64,000 nucleotides of DNA from JADJOY01 sp016713535 [NCBI: Deltaproteobacteria bacterium] (GTDB lineage: Bacteria; JADJOY01): positions 30,561 through 94,560 of the forward strand of contig JADJOY010000041.1 in NCBI GenBank assembly GCA_016713535.1. Reading direction: 5' to 3'. Positions within the stretch are counted from its first letter, which is position 1, and each line of letters begins with the position of its first letter. The notes below the pieces were generated by a model that was not told the origin of the DNA, searched no databases, and saw only the letters and a list, made by a program, of their open reading frames with translations. Shown one piece after another: positions 7,786 to 15,639 of this stretch. The translations under genes and the position numbers were made by a program.

Positions 7786-9038
7786 CTCGTCGGTCCGGAG
7801 CCGCGCCGGTCCTTCCGACGTTTCAGATCGAGCGCCGTTCGCAGACCCTTGGTGCGGATGGTGTGGATCGCCAGGGACGCCTTCGTCATCCGGAAGAATC
7901 GATGCCCGTGGCGCGCCAGCGCGCGCTCGTCGAGGTGGATACCGAGCCCCGGCTCCTGAGGTACTGCGATGGTGCCATCGGGGGCGACCTCGATCGGCTG
8001 GGCCAAGATCCCGTCGCGCCCCGCCGGGGTCCACCCGGGTGGCTCGAACGGGTACTCCAGCACGTGGCGCTCCGGGTGGGCCGCGAAGGCGTGGAGGTTG
8101 ACCAGCAGCCCGATCCCGTTGGTCCAGGTGTGGGGCGAGAACGAGAGTCCTTCGATCCTGCATTGGGCGAGCACCCGTCGGCTCGTCTCGAGCCCCCCGC
8201 AGAACATCGCGTAGGGCTGGTAGAGATCGAGCGAGCCGCGCTCGAACGCCGTGCGGACGTCGTGCCACCCCGAGAGCAGCTCGCCACCGGCGATCGGGGT
8301 GGTGGTCGACTTGCGGAGCTGGGCGAGCCCCTCGTAGTCGTGCATCTCGAGCGGCTCTTCGAGCCACGCCACCTCGAGCGGTTCGATCGCACGCGCGAAG
8401 CGCGTGGCGCGCTCGAGGTCCCAGAGCGGCGCGTCGTCGATCAGCGCGACCCGCCATCCCTGGTTGGCGTCGACCGCGATGGTGAAGCCGGAGCCGAGGT
8501 GGCGGCGCGCCGCCTCGACGATCGCCAGGTCCTCGCGCTCGTCGAACGAGTGCACACGTAGCTTCACCGCGGTGATGCCCATGTCGCGGATGCGGTCGAG
8601 GTAGGCCAGGCGCTCGGGGATCGGCCGCACGCTGCCGGTGGAGGCGTATACGGGCACGCGCTCGACCGGACCGATCTCGGGGTTGATCAGGCGGTAGACC
8701 GGCTTGCCCTCGAGCTTTCCCCGGATGTCCCAGAACGCCGGCTCGATCCACCAGTTGTGCCAGCCGAGAAACGACGCCTCGGTGAGGCGCTGGCGGATCT
8801 CGCTCAGATTGGTCGCGTCGGCCCCGATCAGATACGGGCCGAGAAGCGAACCGAGCCCCTCCCGTTCCCGCTCGAACGCGGTTCCCGCGCTGACGCCGAC
8901 GATGCCGTCGTCGGTGGTCAGCCGGATCAGGGTCATCCGGTTCTGGGTCTGGGGGTAGCCCGGGATCCAGGACGGATGGAACGGCTCGTCGAGTGGGATC
9001 TCGACGTGGAAAAGCTCGACACGGGCGATTCGGCTCAC
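7782..9038 (-). CDS. Enolase-superfamily (mandelate racemase/muconate cycloisomerase-like) enzyme
   Basis: 418 aa with the full plan of the superfamily: an N-terminal capping domain, then a TIM barrel. Seen: AVKLRVHSFDE (catalytic Lys region), VDANQGW (first metal Asp), AWLEEPLE (second metal Glu), IAGGELLSG (third metal Glu) and FSPHTWTNG (His on the last strands). Such enzymes abstract an alpha proton from a carboxylate and need Mg2+. The KxR...D...E...E...H set resembles the mandelate racemase/sugar-acid dehydratase groups; the substrate is not predictable. It is first in an operon with the thioredoxin/CcdA fusion (4-nt overlap) and is divergent from the hem genes. Confidence 0.88.
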   Translation of the reverse strand: MSRIARVELFHVEIPLDEPFHPSWIPGYPQTQNRMTLIRLTTDDGIVGVSAGTAFEREREGLGSLLGPYLIGADATNLSEIRQRLTEASFLGWHNWWIEPAFWDIRGKLEGKPVYRLINPEIGPVERVPVYASTGSVRPIPERLAYLDRIRDMGITAVKLRVHSFDEREDLAIVEAARRHLGSGFTIAVDANQGWRVALIDDAPLWDLERATRFARAIEPLEVAWLEEPLEMHDYEGLAQLRKSTTTPIAGGELLSGWHDVRTAFERGSLDLYQPYAMFCGGLETSRRVLAQCRIEGLSFSPHTWTNGIGLLVNLHAFAAHPERHVLEYPFEPPGWTPAGRDGILAQPIEVAPDGTIAVPQEPGLGIHLDERALARHGHRFFRMTKASLAIHTIRTKGLRTALDLKRRKDRRGSGPTS

Positions 9039-9191
9039 GGTACCTCGCGTTGGCGGCTCGAGCCGCCGTTTCTCTCACGTCGGTCCTGCACGCGCAACGA
9101 TTTCGGTAAGCTCGCGCAGCGCTCGTGAGGGAGCTTGCGGCATGGATTATGCTCGGCACGACGCTCGTCGCCGCGTCAGGAGCCCTCCCGG

Positions 9192-10013
9192 ATGCACGAG
9201 TTCTTGCTGGCGGTCACCGCTGCCGTCTACTTCGGCAGCACCGTGGCCTACCTCGGTTATCTCCTCGTGGGCGCGCGCCCGCAGACGGCGCGCGTGGCGC
9301 GGATCGCGTTTGCGGTGGGGCTGGCGCTGCACTCGGCGGCGATCGCGGTGCGCTGCTCACACGGCCTGCCACCCACGATCTCGGCGGCCGACACGCTGAG
9401 CTTCTATGGCTGGGCGCTGGTGACGGGCTTCCTGGTGGTGCAGCTTCGCTATCCGCTACCCACGGTGGGCTCGTTCCTGAGCCCGCTGGTGTGCCTCCTC
9501 GTCCTCATGTCGCTCGCGCTCCCCAAGCCGATCACGCCGCTCGACCCGAAGTTCGCGACGATCTGGTTCCCGGTGCACGTCACGCTCGCGGTGGCCGGCG
9601 ACGTCGCTTTCGTGCTGGCGGCCGCGGTCGGGCTCATGTACCTGATCCGTGAGACCTCGCTGAAGACCAAGCACATCTCGCCGGTCATCGACCGCTTGCC
9701 GAGTCTCGACCTTCTCGATCGCATCAACTACCGTCTCATCACGGTCGGCTTCTCGCTGCTCACCCTCGGCATGTTGACCGGTGGGCTGTGGATCTTCCTG
9801 GATCCCAAGCTCAAGGCTGCGGTGCACGACCCCAAGATCCTGTGGACCGTCTCCACCTGGGTGCTCTATGCCGTGCTGCTCAACGGTCGCGCGCTGGTGG
9901 GGCTGCGGGGACGCAAGGCGGCGCTGATGTCGGTGGCGGGATTCGCGATGGTCGTGGTGACGTTCGTCGGTGTGAACCTCCTCGGCCAGGGATTCCACTC
10001 CTTCCGCCAGTAA
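9192..10013 (+). CDS. HemX/CcsA-type cytochrome c assembly membrane protein
   Basis: 273 aa with about eight hydrophobic helices. The stretch PPTISAADTLSFYGWAL resembles the haem-handling segment of the CcsA/HemX family. Two His in membrane-proximal positions (LHSAA, VHVTLAV) may be haem ligands. In HemX the role is control of glutamyl-tRNA reductase level; in CcsA it is haem export for cytochrome c maturation. The position directly upstream of hemA and hemC favours the HemX-like role. ATG at 9192 has AGGAG 9 nt upstream; a longer start at 9135 adds non-conserved residues. Confidence 0.85.
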   Translation: MHEFLLAVTAAVYFGSTVAYLGYLLVGARPQTARVARIAFAVGLALHSAAIAVRCSHGLPPTISAADTLSFYGWALVTGFLVVQLRYPLPTVGSFLSPLVCLLVLMSLALPKPITPLDPKFATIWFPVHVTLAVAGDVAFVLAAAVGLMYLIRETSLKTKHISPVIDRLPSLDLLDRINYRLITVGFSLLTLGMLTGGLWIFLDPKLKAAVHDPKILWTVSTWVLYAVLLNGRALVGLRGRKAALMSVAGFAMVVVTFVGVNLLGQGFHSFRQ

Positions 10014-10040
10014 CCCGGGATCGGATAGCGCGTCGTCACC

Positions 10041-11399
10041 ATGGAGCACGTGGGTCTTCCGGAATGGGCGACACCGCTCGTCGTCGGGGTGAGCCATCAC
10101 ACCTCGTCGGTCGAGCTTCGCGAGAAGCTCGCGTTCGACGCCGGCGACCTGCCACGCGCCCTGGGACGACTCACCTCGCAGCCGGGCATGCGCGAGGCGA
10201 TGATCCTCTCGACCTGCAACCGCGTCGAGCTGCTCGCGGTCGGCGAGACGCCCGAAGCCGCGGCCTCCGGGCTCTCGGGCTTCCTCGCCGAGGAGCGCGG
10301 CATCACGAGCGAGGATCTGGTGCGACACGCGTTCCGGTTCGCGGGTCCGAACGCCGCGCGCCACGTCTTCCGGGTGGCGGCGAGCCTGGACTCGATGGTG
10401 GTGGGCGAGCCGCAGATCCTCGGGCAGGTGAAGAGCGCCTACCGCGCCGCGGCGGAGAGCCATGCGGTAGGACCGGTTCTCAACCGGCTCTGCCACCGCG
10501 CGTTTCGCGTCGCGAAGCGGGTGCGAACCGAGACTCAGATCGGGGACCATGCGGTGAGCGTGGGGTTCGCCGCGGTCGAGCTCGCGCGCAAGATCTTCGA
10601 TAGCCTCGACGGCAAGGTCGTGCTGGTCCTCGGCGCGGGCGAGATGGCCGAGCTCGCGACCCGCAACCTCGCGGCGGCGGGCGCGAGCAAGATCCTCATC
10701 GCCAACCGCACTCACCTCCGTGCGATCAGGATGGCCGAGGAGTTCCACGGCACCGCGGTGCCGTTCGACGAGCTGCCGACCCGTCTCGCCGACGCGGACA
10801 TCGTGGTGTGCTCGACGGGTGCCTCCAGCTACGTGGTGACCCAGCCGATGGTGCAGGCGGCGCTCAAGCGCCGCAAGCGCCGCTCGATGTTCTTCATCGA
10901 CATCTCGGTGCCGCGCAACGTCGATCCCGAGGTGAACCACCTCGACAACTCGTACCTCTACGATGTCGACGATCTCGAGCAGGTCGTGGACGCCAACTGG
11001 CAGACGCGCCGGGTCGAGGCGGCCCGCGCGGAGCAGATCCTCGACCAGGAGATCGAGCGCTTCCTCGACTGGCTCCACGAGCTCGACGCCAACCCGGTGA
11101 TCCGCGAGATCCAGGATCGCTGGGAAGGGATCCGCCAGAGCGAGCTCGACCGCCATCGTGGGTGGCTCGCGCGCCTCTCCGAGGACGATCGCCGCGGTGT
11201 CGCGGAGCTGACCCGGTCCCTGATGGGCAAGCTGCTGCACGCGCCGCTCAGCCAGCTCAAGGCGTGTCGCGCGAACGGCAGCCTCGGCTACGTGGACGCG
11301 GCGCGCGTGCTCTTCGACCTCGACGACGAAGGCCGCAGCCGCAAGCCCCGTCCGAGGCCCGTGGCCGCCGCACCGCTGGAAGACACCGAGAGCACTTGA
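10041..11399 (+). CDS. hemA: Glutamyl-tRNA reductase
   Basis: First step of the C5 pathway: reduction of Glu-tRNA to glutamate-1-semialdehyde with NADPH. The 452 aa protein shows GVSHHTSSVELREKL, the catalytic STCNRVEL with Cys59, GEPQILGQVK, the NADPH-binding VLVLGAGEMAE, and DISVPRNVDP. The C-terminal dimerisation helices end in a basic, variable tail. The stop codon overlaps the hemC start by one nt (TGATG), so the two are translationally coupled. Confidence 0.97.
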   Translation: MEHVGLPEWATPLVVGVSHHTSSVELREKLAFDAGDLPRALGRLTSQPGMREAMILSTCNRVELLAVGETPEAAASGLSGFLAEERGITSEDLVRHAFRFAGPNAARHVFRVAASLDSMVVGEPQILGQVKSAYRAAAESHAVGPVLNRLCHRAFRVAKRVRTETQIGDHAVSVGFAAVELARKIFDSLDGKVVLVLGAGEMAELATRNLAAAGASKILIANRTHLRAIRMAEEFHGTAVPFDELPTRLADADIVVCSTGASSYVVTQPMVQAALKRRKRRSMFFIDISVPRNVDPEVNHLDNSYLYDVDDLEQVVDANWQTRRVEAARAEQILDQEIERFLDWLHELDANPVIREIQDRWEGIRQSELDRHRGWLARLSEDDRRGVAELTRSLMGKLLHAPLSQLKACRANGSLGYVDAARVLFDLDDEGRSRKPRPRPVAAAPLEDTEST

Positions 11400-12244
11400 T
11401 GAACCCACTTCGCATCGGTTCGCGCGGTAGCCCACTCGCCTTGTGGCAGGCCAACTGGGTGCAGGCTCGACTCCGCGAGCTCGCGCCGGATCGCGCCGTC
11501 GAGATCGAGATCATCAAGACGTCGGGTGACAAGTTCCTCGACGCGCCACTTGCCCGGGTGGGTGGCAAGGGGCTGTTCGTGAAGGAGATCGAGGATGCGC
11601 TGCTCGAGCGCCGGATCGATCTCGCGGTGCACAGCCTCAAGGACGTGCCGGCCGAGCTCCCGCCCGGTCTCATGCTCACGGCCTACCCCGAGCGCGAGGA
11701 TCCGCGCGACGCGATGGTGGTCCCGGAGGGCGCGTCGCCCTCGCTCGAGGCCCTCGCGCGTGGGGCTCGGATGGGGACCACCAGCCTGAGGCGTCAGTCG
11801 CAGCTCCTCGCGAAGCGGCCCGATCTCGAGATCGTTCCGCTGCGCGGAAACGTCGGGACGCGGCTCGACAAGCTGGCTCGCGGCGAGGTCGACGCGATCA
11901 TGCTCGCCCACGCCGGCCTGCGGCGGCTCGGCCTCGGAGAGCGTGCCGGCTACGTGTTCGGCGTCGACGAGCTGGTCCCCGCGGTGGGCCAGGGCGTGCT
12001 CGCGATCGAGACGCGCAGCGACGACGACGCGACCCGAGCGGTGGTGGAGCGACTCGATGTGCCCGCATCGCGCGCGGCGGTGACCGCCGAAAGGGCCTTC
12101 CTACTCACGCTGGAGGCCGGCTGCCTCGTGCCCGTGGGCGGCTACGCGACTCTGGAGGGAGAGCGGCTCCGGCTGCGTGGCATCATCGCGAGTCCTGACG
12201 GCGGCCTCCTCATCCGCCGCGAGGCGAGCGGACCGATCTCCTAG
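11399..12244 (+). CDS. hemC: Hydroxymethylbilane synthase, interrupted by in-frame TAG
   Basis: Polymerises four porphobilinogens into hydroxymethylbilane. Seen: IGSRGSPLALWQ, KTSGDK, GGKGLFVKEIE, HSLKDVP with the catalytic Asp82, GTTSLRRQSQL, LRGNVGTRL, and the dipyrromethane-cofactor Cys242 in LEAGCLVPVGG. The annotated frame stops at TAG 12242-12244 after 281 aa. The same frame then continues for 28 codons to TGA at 12329-12331 with AAIGVGVAEEILAAGG, which looks like the normal HemC C-terminal helix (total about 310 aa, the family length). Most likely a base error or nonsense mutation; the intact gene would span 11399-12331. Confidence 0.9.
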   Translation: MNPLRIGSRGSPLALWQANWVQARLRELAPDRAVEIEIIKTSGDKFLDAPLARVGGKGLFVKEIEDALLERRIDLAVHSLKDVPAELPPGLMLTAYPEREDPRDAMVVPEGASPSLEALARGARMGTTSLRRQSQLLAKRPDLEIVPLRGNVGTRLDKLARGEVDAIMLAHAGLRRLGLGERAGYVFGVDELVPAVGQGVLAIETRSDDDATRAVVERLDVPASRAAVTAERAFLLTLEAGCLVPVGGYATLEGERLRLRGIIASPDGGLLIRREASGPIS

Positions 12245-12343
12245 GCGGCAGCGATCGGGGTCGGAGTGGCCGAGGAGATCCTCGCCGCCGGAGGCGCCAG
12301 GATCCTGGCCGATCTCGCCGCGGCCGGCTGATCTCCGTGGCGA

Positions 12344-12367
12344 CCGGCGGCGGACATCCGCCGCCGG
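12344..12367 (+). terminator. Hairpin after hemC
   Basis: Perfect 11-bp inverted repeat (CCGGCGGCGGA, CA, TCCGCCGCCGG) 12 nt after the family-typical hemC stop at 12331. No U-tract follows, as is common in very GC-rich genomes. Its position fits the end of the hemX-like/hemA/hemC transcript and also supports 12331 as the true hemC end. Confidence 0.45.
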
Positions 12368-12488
12368 AAGCGGCGGCCCACCTCGGTCCTGGTGGGGGGG
12401 ATCGGGGGCCCGTGGCGGTGGTTGCGCTGCGGAGCGTTTATACTTCGCCCCCCTGTTTTCCCCTCCCGATCCTCGACACCGCGAACCC

Positions 12489-14171
12489 ATGTCCTCGACC
12501 GACCTCCGCATCGTTCCTCGGCCTGAGCACACCGTCTCGCGCAAGCGCATCGACCCGAACGCGCTCAAGGTCATGTACCGGCTGCATCGTGCTGGATTCA
12601 AAGGATATTTGTGCGGCGGCGGGGTTCGGGACCTGCTCCTGGCGCGGCGCCCCAAGGACTTCGACATCGCCACGGACGCCCGGCCCCACGAGGTCAAATC
12701 GCTGTTTCGCAACTCGCGGATCATCGGCCGGCGCTTCAAGATCACCCAGGTCTATTTCAAGGACGGCACCATCGTTCAGGTGTCGACCTTCCGCGCCAGC
12801 TCGGAGTTCGAGGAAGTGGCCGACTCCGGCGGACCGCCGGAGGTGGGCGACGGCTTGGTCGGGGACGAGGTCGGCGCCGAAACCGCCGTCGATACGGTCG
12901 CCGGCGACGGGAGCGACGACATGCCGCTCGAAACCGGCGCCGTCGCGCGCGTGACCTCGGCCGCGTCTCCTCCTTCGTTGCTGATCCGCCGCGACAACGT
13001 GTACGGGACGCCGGAGGAGGACGCCTTCCGTCGTGACCTCACCATCAACGGACTTTTCTACGACATCAGCGACTTCTCCATCATCGACTACGTGGGCGGG
13101 CTCGCCGACCTCGAAGCGAAGGTGATCCGCATCATCGGCGACCCGGACATCCGCATCCAGGAGGATCCGGTGCGGATGGTCCGCGCCATCCGCCACTCGG
13201 CGCGCCTCGACTTCGCGATCGATTCCCCCACCCGGGAGGCGATCGTTCGCCACGCCGCACGACTCCTCGAGTGCTCGACGGCGCGCGTGCTCGACGAGCT
13301 CTACCGCGACCTTCGCGGCGGCGCGGCCGCGCCCGCCCTCAAGATGATGCTCGAGCTCGGGCTTCTCGATGCGATCCTCCCGGCCCTCGCGCGGTTCCTG
13401 CGCGACGGCCCCCGCGAAGAGATCGAACGCACCTGGCGTAGCGTCGAGGCCCTCGACGCGACCTCGGACTATGGCGACGCGCCTCAGCCGGGTGTGTTGT
13501 GGAGTGTCCTCGCGGGGCCGTATCTCCTGAGCCGGGTCGCGGTCGACGGGGAGAGCGGCTCGGGCGACTTCGGTACCGCGATCGAGCTCGCGTTTCGCGA
13601 GCTCACGCGCCCCCTTGCCGTGGGCCGCAAGGACGCCGAACGCGTCAAGCTGCTGTTACTCACCCGTCGACGCCTCGAGCAGGCGCTCGCCACTGGCCGG
13701 TTGCCCAAGACCCTCGTTCATCGTCCCTATTTCGAGGATGCCATCAGCTACTTCGACATGGTGATGCGCGCCGATGGTGGCGAGGTGCCGGGGTGGTTGC
13801 GGGCCGGCCGGGAGCTGGCACCCGTCGGTGGTGGCATGCCAGGGGCACCGGGTGATGTGAGCCCCACGGGGGACGAGGGCGCCACCTCCCCGGCGCCGCG
13901 ACGCCGACGCCGTCGTCGTCGCCGAGGGGGGCGAAGCTCCTCGGTCGACTCGCCGCTCGCCACTCCCACCGGCGCAGAGGCGGAGGCCATCGTCGACACC
14001 GAGCCGATCGACGAGGAAGAGGGAGTCGCGGCGCTCGGCCTGACCGGGGGTGAGGTGGGCGAGCTCGCGCCAGCAGAGGACGCGGCGCCCGCGTCGGCGA
14101 AGCGTCGCCGACGTCGGGGCCGGCGCGGCCGGCGAGGTGGCGGTACGAGCACGCCACCGGCGGCCGAGTGA
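12489..14171 (+). CDS. pcnB: PcnB-type poly(A) polymerase / tRNA nucleotidyltransferase family protein
   Basis: 560 aa. The class II nucleotidyltransferase head is clear: LCGGGVRDLLL then the metal motif KDFDIATDARP, RRFKITQVYF, and RRDLTINGLFYDI. An acidic insert of about 55 residues lies between the catalytic carboxylate region and RRDLTING. The RNA-binding helical domain has RIQEDPVRMVRAIRHSARLDF. The C-terminus is long, low in complexity and very basic (runs of Arg and RGRRGRRGG), like the tails of proteobacterial PcnB, and probably binds RNA. PcnB adds poly(A) tails that promote RNA decay; CCA-adding activity cannot be ruled out. The start is chosen at the first conserved-looking ATG; no strong SD precedes it. 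Confidence 0.85.
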   Translation: MSSTDLRIVPRPEHTVSRKRIDPNALKVMYRLHRAGFKGYLCGGGVRDLLLARRPKDFDIATDARPHEVKSLFRNSRIIGRRFKITQVYFKDGTIVQVSTFRASSEFEEVADSGGPPEVGDGLVGDEVGAETAVDTVAGDGSDDMPLETGAVARVTSAASPPSLLIRRDNVYGTPEEDAFRRDLTINGLFYDISDFSIIDYVGGLADLEAKVIRIIGDPDIRIQEDPVRMVRAIRHSARLDFAIDSPTREAIVRHAARLLECSTARVLDELYRDLRGGAAAPALKMMLELGLLDAILPALARFLRDGPREEIERTWRSVEALDATSDYGDAPQPGVLWSVLAGPYLLSRVAVDGESGSGDFGTAIELAFRELTRPLAVGRKDAERVKLLLLTRRRLEQALATGRLPKTLVHRPYFEDAISYFDMVMRADGGEVPGWLRAGRELAPVGGGMPGAPGDVSPTGDEGATSPAPRRRRRRRRRGGRSSSVDSPLATPTGAEAEAIVDTEPIDEEEGVAALGLTGGEVGELAPAEDAAPASAKRRRRRGRRGRRGGGTSTPPAAE

Positions 14172-15256
14172 GCAGCGAAGCAATGTCACGAGTCGAACCG
14201 ATGGACTCTCGCGGCCGCGCCGAGCGCCTCGGGGTGACCAGCGAGGCGATCGAGCTGATCGACTCGTGTGATGCGATCGACCTTCACCTCGACACGTTCA
14301 TCGAGCACCGGCTCTTCGGCTACGACCTGCTCCGCGCGCACGGCCCGGGCCTCCTGAACGGACGGTTCTACGGTCACGCGGACCTTCCGCGCCTCGCCGA
14401 GGCTGGCTTCACCGGCGGGTTGTGGAGCATCACCACGAATCCGTTCCGGACCTCGGCCAGCCGCTCGCGCACGTTCTTCCGCAACCTCGCGCGTATCCGC
14501 GCGCTGTTCGACGGTGCCGCCGACCGAGCTCGGCTGGTACGGGACGTCGCCGAGTACCGCGTCGCCCGCGCCGCGGGAGCACACGGCGTATTCCTCTCGG
14601 TCCAGGGAGGCAACGCGCTCGATCACTCGCTCGACGACCTCGACCGCATCCCCGAGCGGCTGCTGGTGCGTGTCACTCTGGTGCACCTTTCGACCTCGCG
14701 CCTCGGAGTGACCAGCAACCCGTACGGGCGAACCGGAGCGGGACGTGGTCTCACGTCGCTGGGGCGCGACTACGTCCGGCGACTCGACGAGAAGCGCATC
14801 CTCGTCGACCTCGCACACATCAATCGTGAGGGGTTCTTCGACGCGGTGGAGGTGCACGATCGCTCGCTGCCGCTCATCGTGACCCACACGGGTGTCAACG
14901 GCGTGTACCGGCACTGGCGGAACCTGGACGACGACCAGCTTCGCGCGATCGCCGAGAGCGGTGGCACGGTCGGCGTGATGTATCAGTCGAGCTTCCTCGG
15001 CCCCTCGTGGTTCGCGGCCAAGGTGGACTGGGTGGTCGATCACCTGGAGCACATCGTGAAGGTGGTGGGCGACGACCACGCGTCCCTGGGAAGCGACTGG
15101 GACGGCGGCATCTGCCCACCCGACGACATGCTCACCTGTCTGGAATTCCCGCGGCTCGTGGACGCGATGCTACGCCGTGGGTGGTCCGCCGAGCGCATTC
15201 GCAAGATCCTCGGCGGTAACTTCCTGCGGGTGCTCGCGCAGATCCGCCCGAGCTGA
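14168..15256 (+). CDS. Membrane dipeptidase (peptidase M19) family protein
   Basis: 362 aa amidohydrolase-fold protein of the renal dipeptidase family. Metal-site motifs: AIDLHLDTF near the N-terminus, VTLVHLS with GVTSNPYGR, LVDLAHINREGFFD, LIVTHTGVNGVYRHWRNLDD, and HASLGSDWDGG near the C-terminus. These zinc enzymes cleave dipeptides, including some with a D-residue. There is no signal peptide, so a cytosolic role is likely. GTG at 14168 overlaps the pcnB stop (GTGA); an ATG five codons later is the alternative. In-frame coupling to pcnB suggests co-expression rather than a shared pathway. Confidence 0.88.
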   Translation: MSSEAMSRVEPMDSRGRAERLGVTSEAIELIDSCDAIDLHLDTFIEHRLFGYDLLRAHGPGLLNGRFYGHADLPRLAEAGFTGGLWSITTNPFRTSASRSRTFFRNLARIRALFDGAADRARLVRDVAEYRVARAAGAHGVFLSVQGGNALDHSLDDLDRIPERLLVRVTLVHLSTSRLGVTSNPYGRTGAGRGLTSLGRDYVRRLDEKRILVDLAHINREGFFDAVEVHDRSLPLIVTHTGVNGVYRHWRNLDDDQLRAIAESGGTVGVMYQSSFLGPSWFAAKVDWVVDHLEHIVKVVGDDHASLGSDWDGGICPPDDMLTCLEFPRLVDAMLRRGWSAERIRKILGGNFLRVLAQIRPS

Positions 15257-15274
15257 CCGACGTCCGGGACCGTC

Positions 15275-15505
15275 GTGACCCCGACACACGACGTGGCCGG
15301 CGGCGGATCGCCCGTCGGGGCGTTCGGCGGCCTGATTCTGGGAGTCGTCGCATACCTGCTGTTCACATGGGCCATGGCGAGCGGGCTCATCCCGGTGCCC
15401 AGCAAGGTCGCGCAACGTCGCGGCGCGCTGGCGCTGCTGGTGATCGCGGTCGGGATGCTCGCCGCGCAGCTCGCGCTCGTGGTGTGGTCGCAGCTCGAAC
15501 GCTGA
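15275..15505 (+). CDS. Small two-helix membrane protein
   Basis: 76 aa. Two clear hydrophobic segments (GGLILGVVAYLLFTWAMASG and GALALLVIAVGMLAAQLALVVW) are separated by a basic turn (SKVAQRR), predicting a hairpin in the inner membrane. It starts with GTG 18 nt after the dipeptidase gene and ends 134 nt before the PKD lipoprotein. No family recognised. Confidence 0.6.
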   Translation: MTPTHDVAGGGSPVGAFGGLILGVVAYLLFTWAMASGLIPVPSKVAQRRGALALLVIAVGMLAAQLALVVWSQLER

Positions 15506-15639
15506 GCTCGTCGCCCGGTGCGCCCGGAACGGCTCGCGGGCACGGATCCATTGCGTGAGTCTCGGAGCGCTCGGTAGCATGACGTGGAGCGCGCGGCTCG
15601 ACGGGCCGGGCGCGTTCGGCACGGGCGGAGGTTTTCAGG

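Noticed and set aside
12439-12444. TATACT as a -10 box for pcnB
   Set aside because: No -35-like hexamer lies at 16-18 bp; the nearest TTGCGC is only 11 bp away and there is no extended -10.
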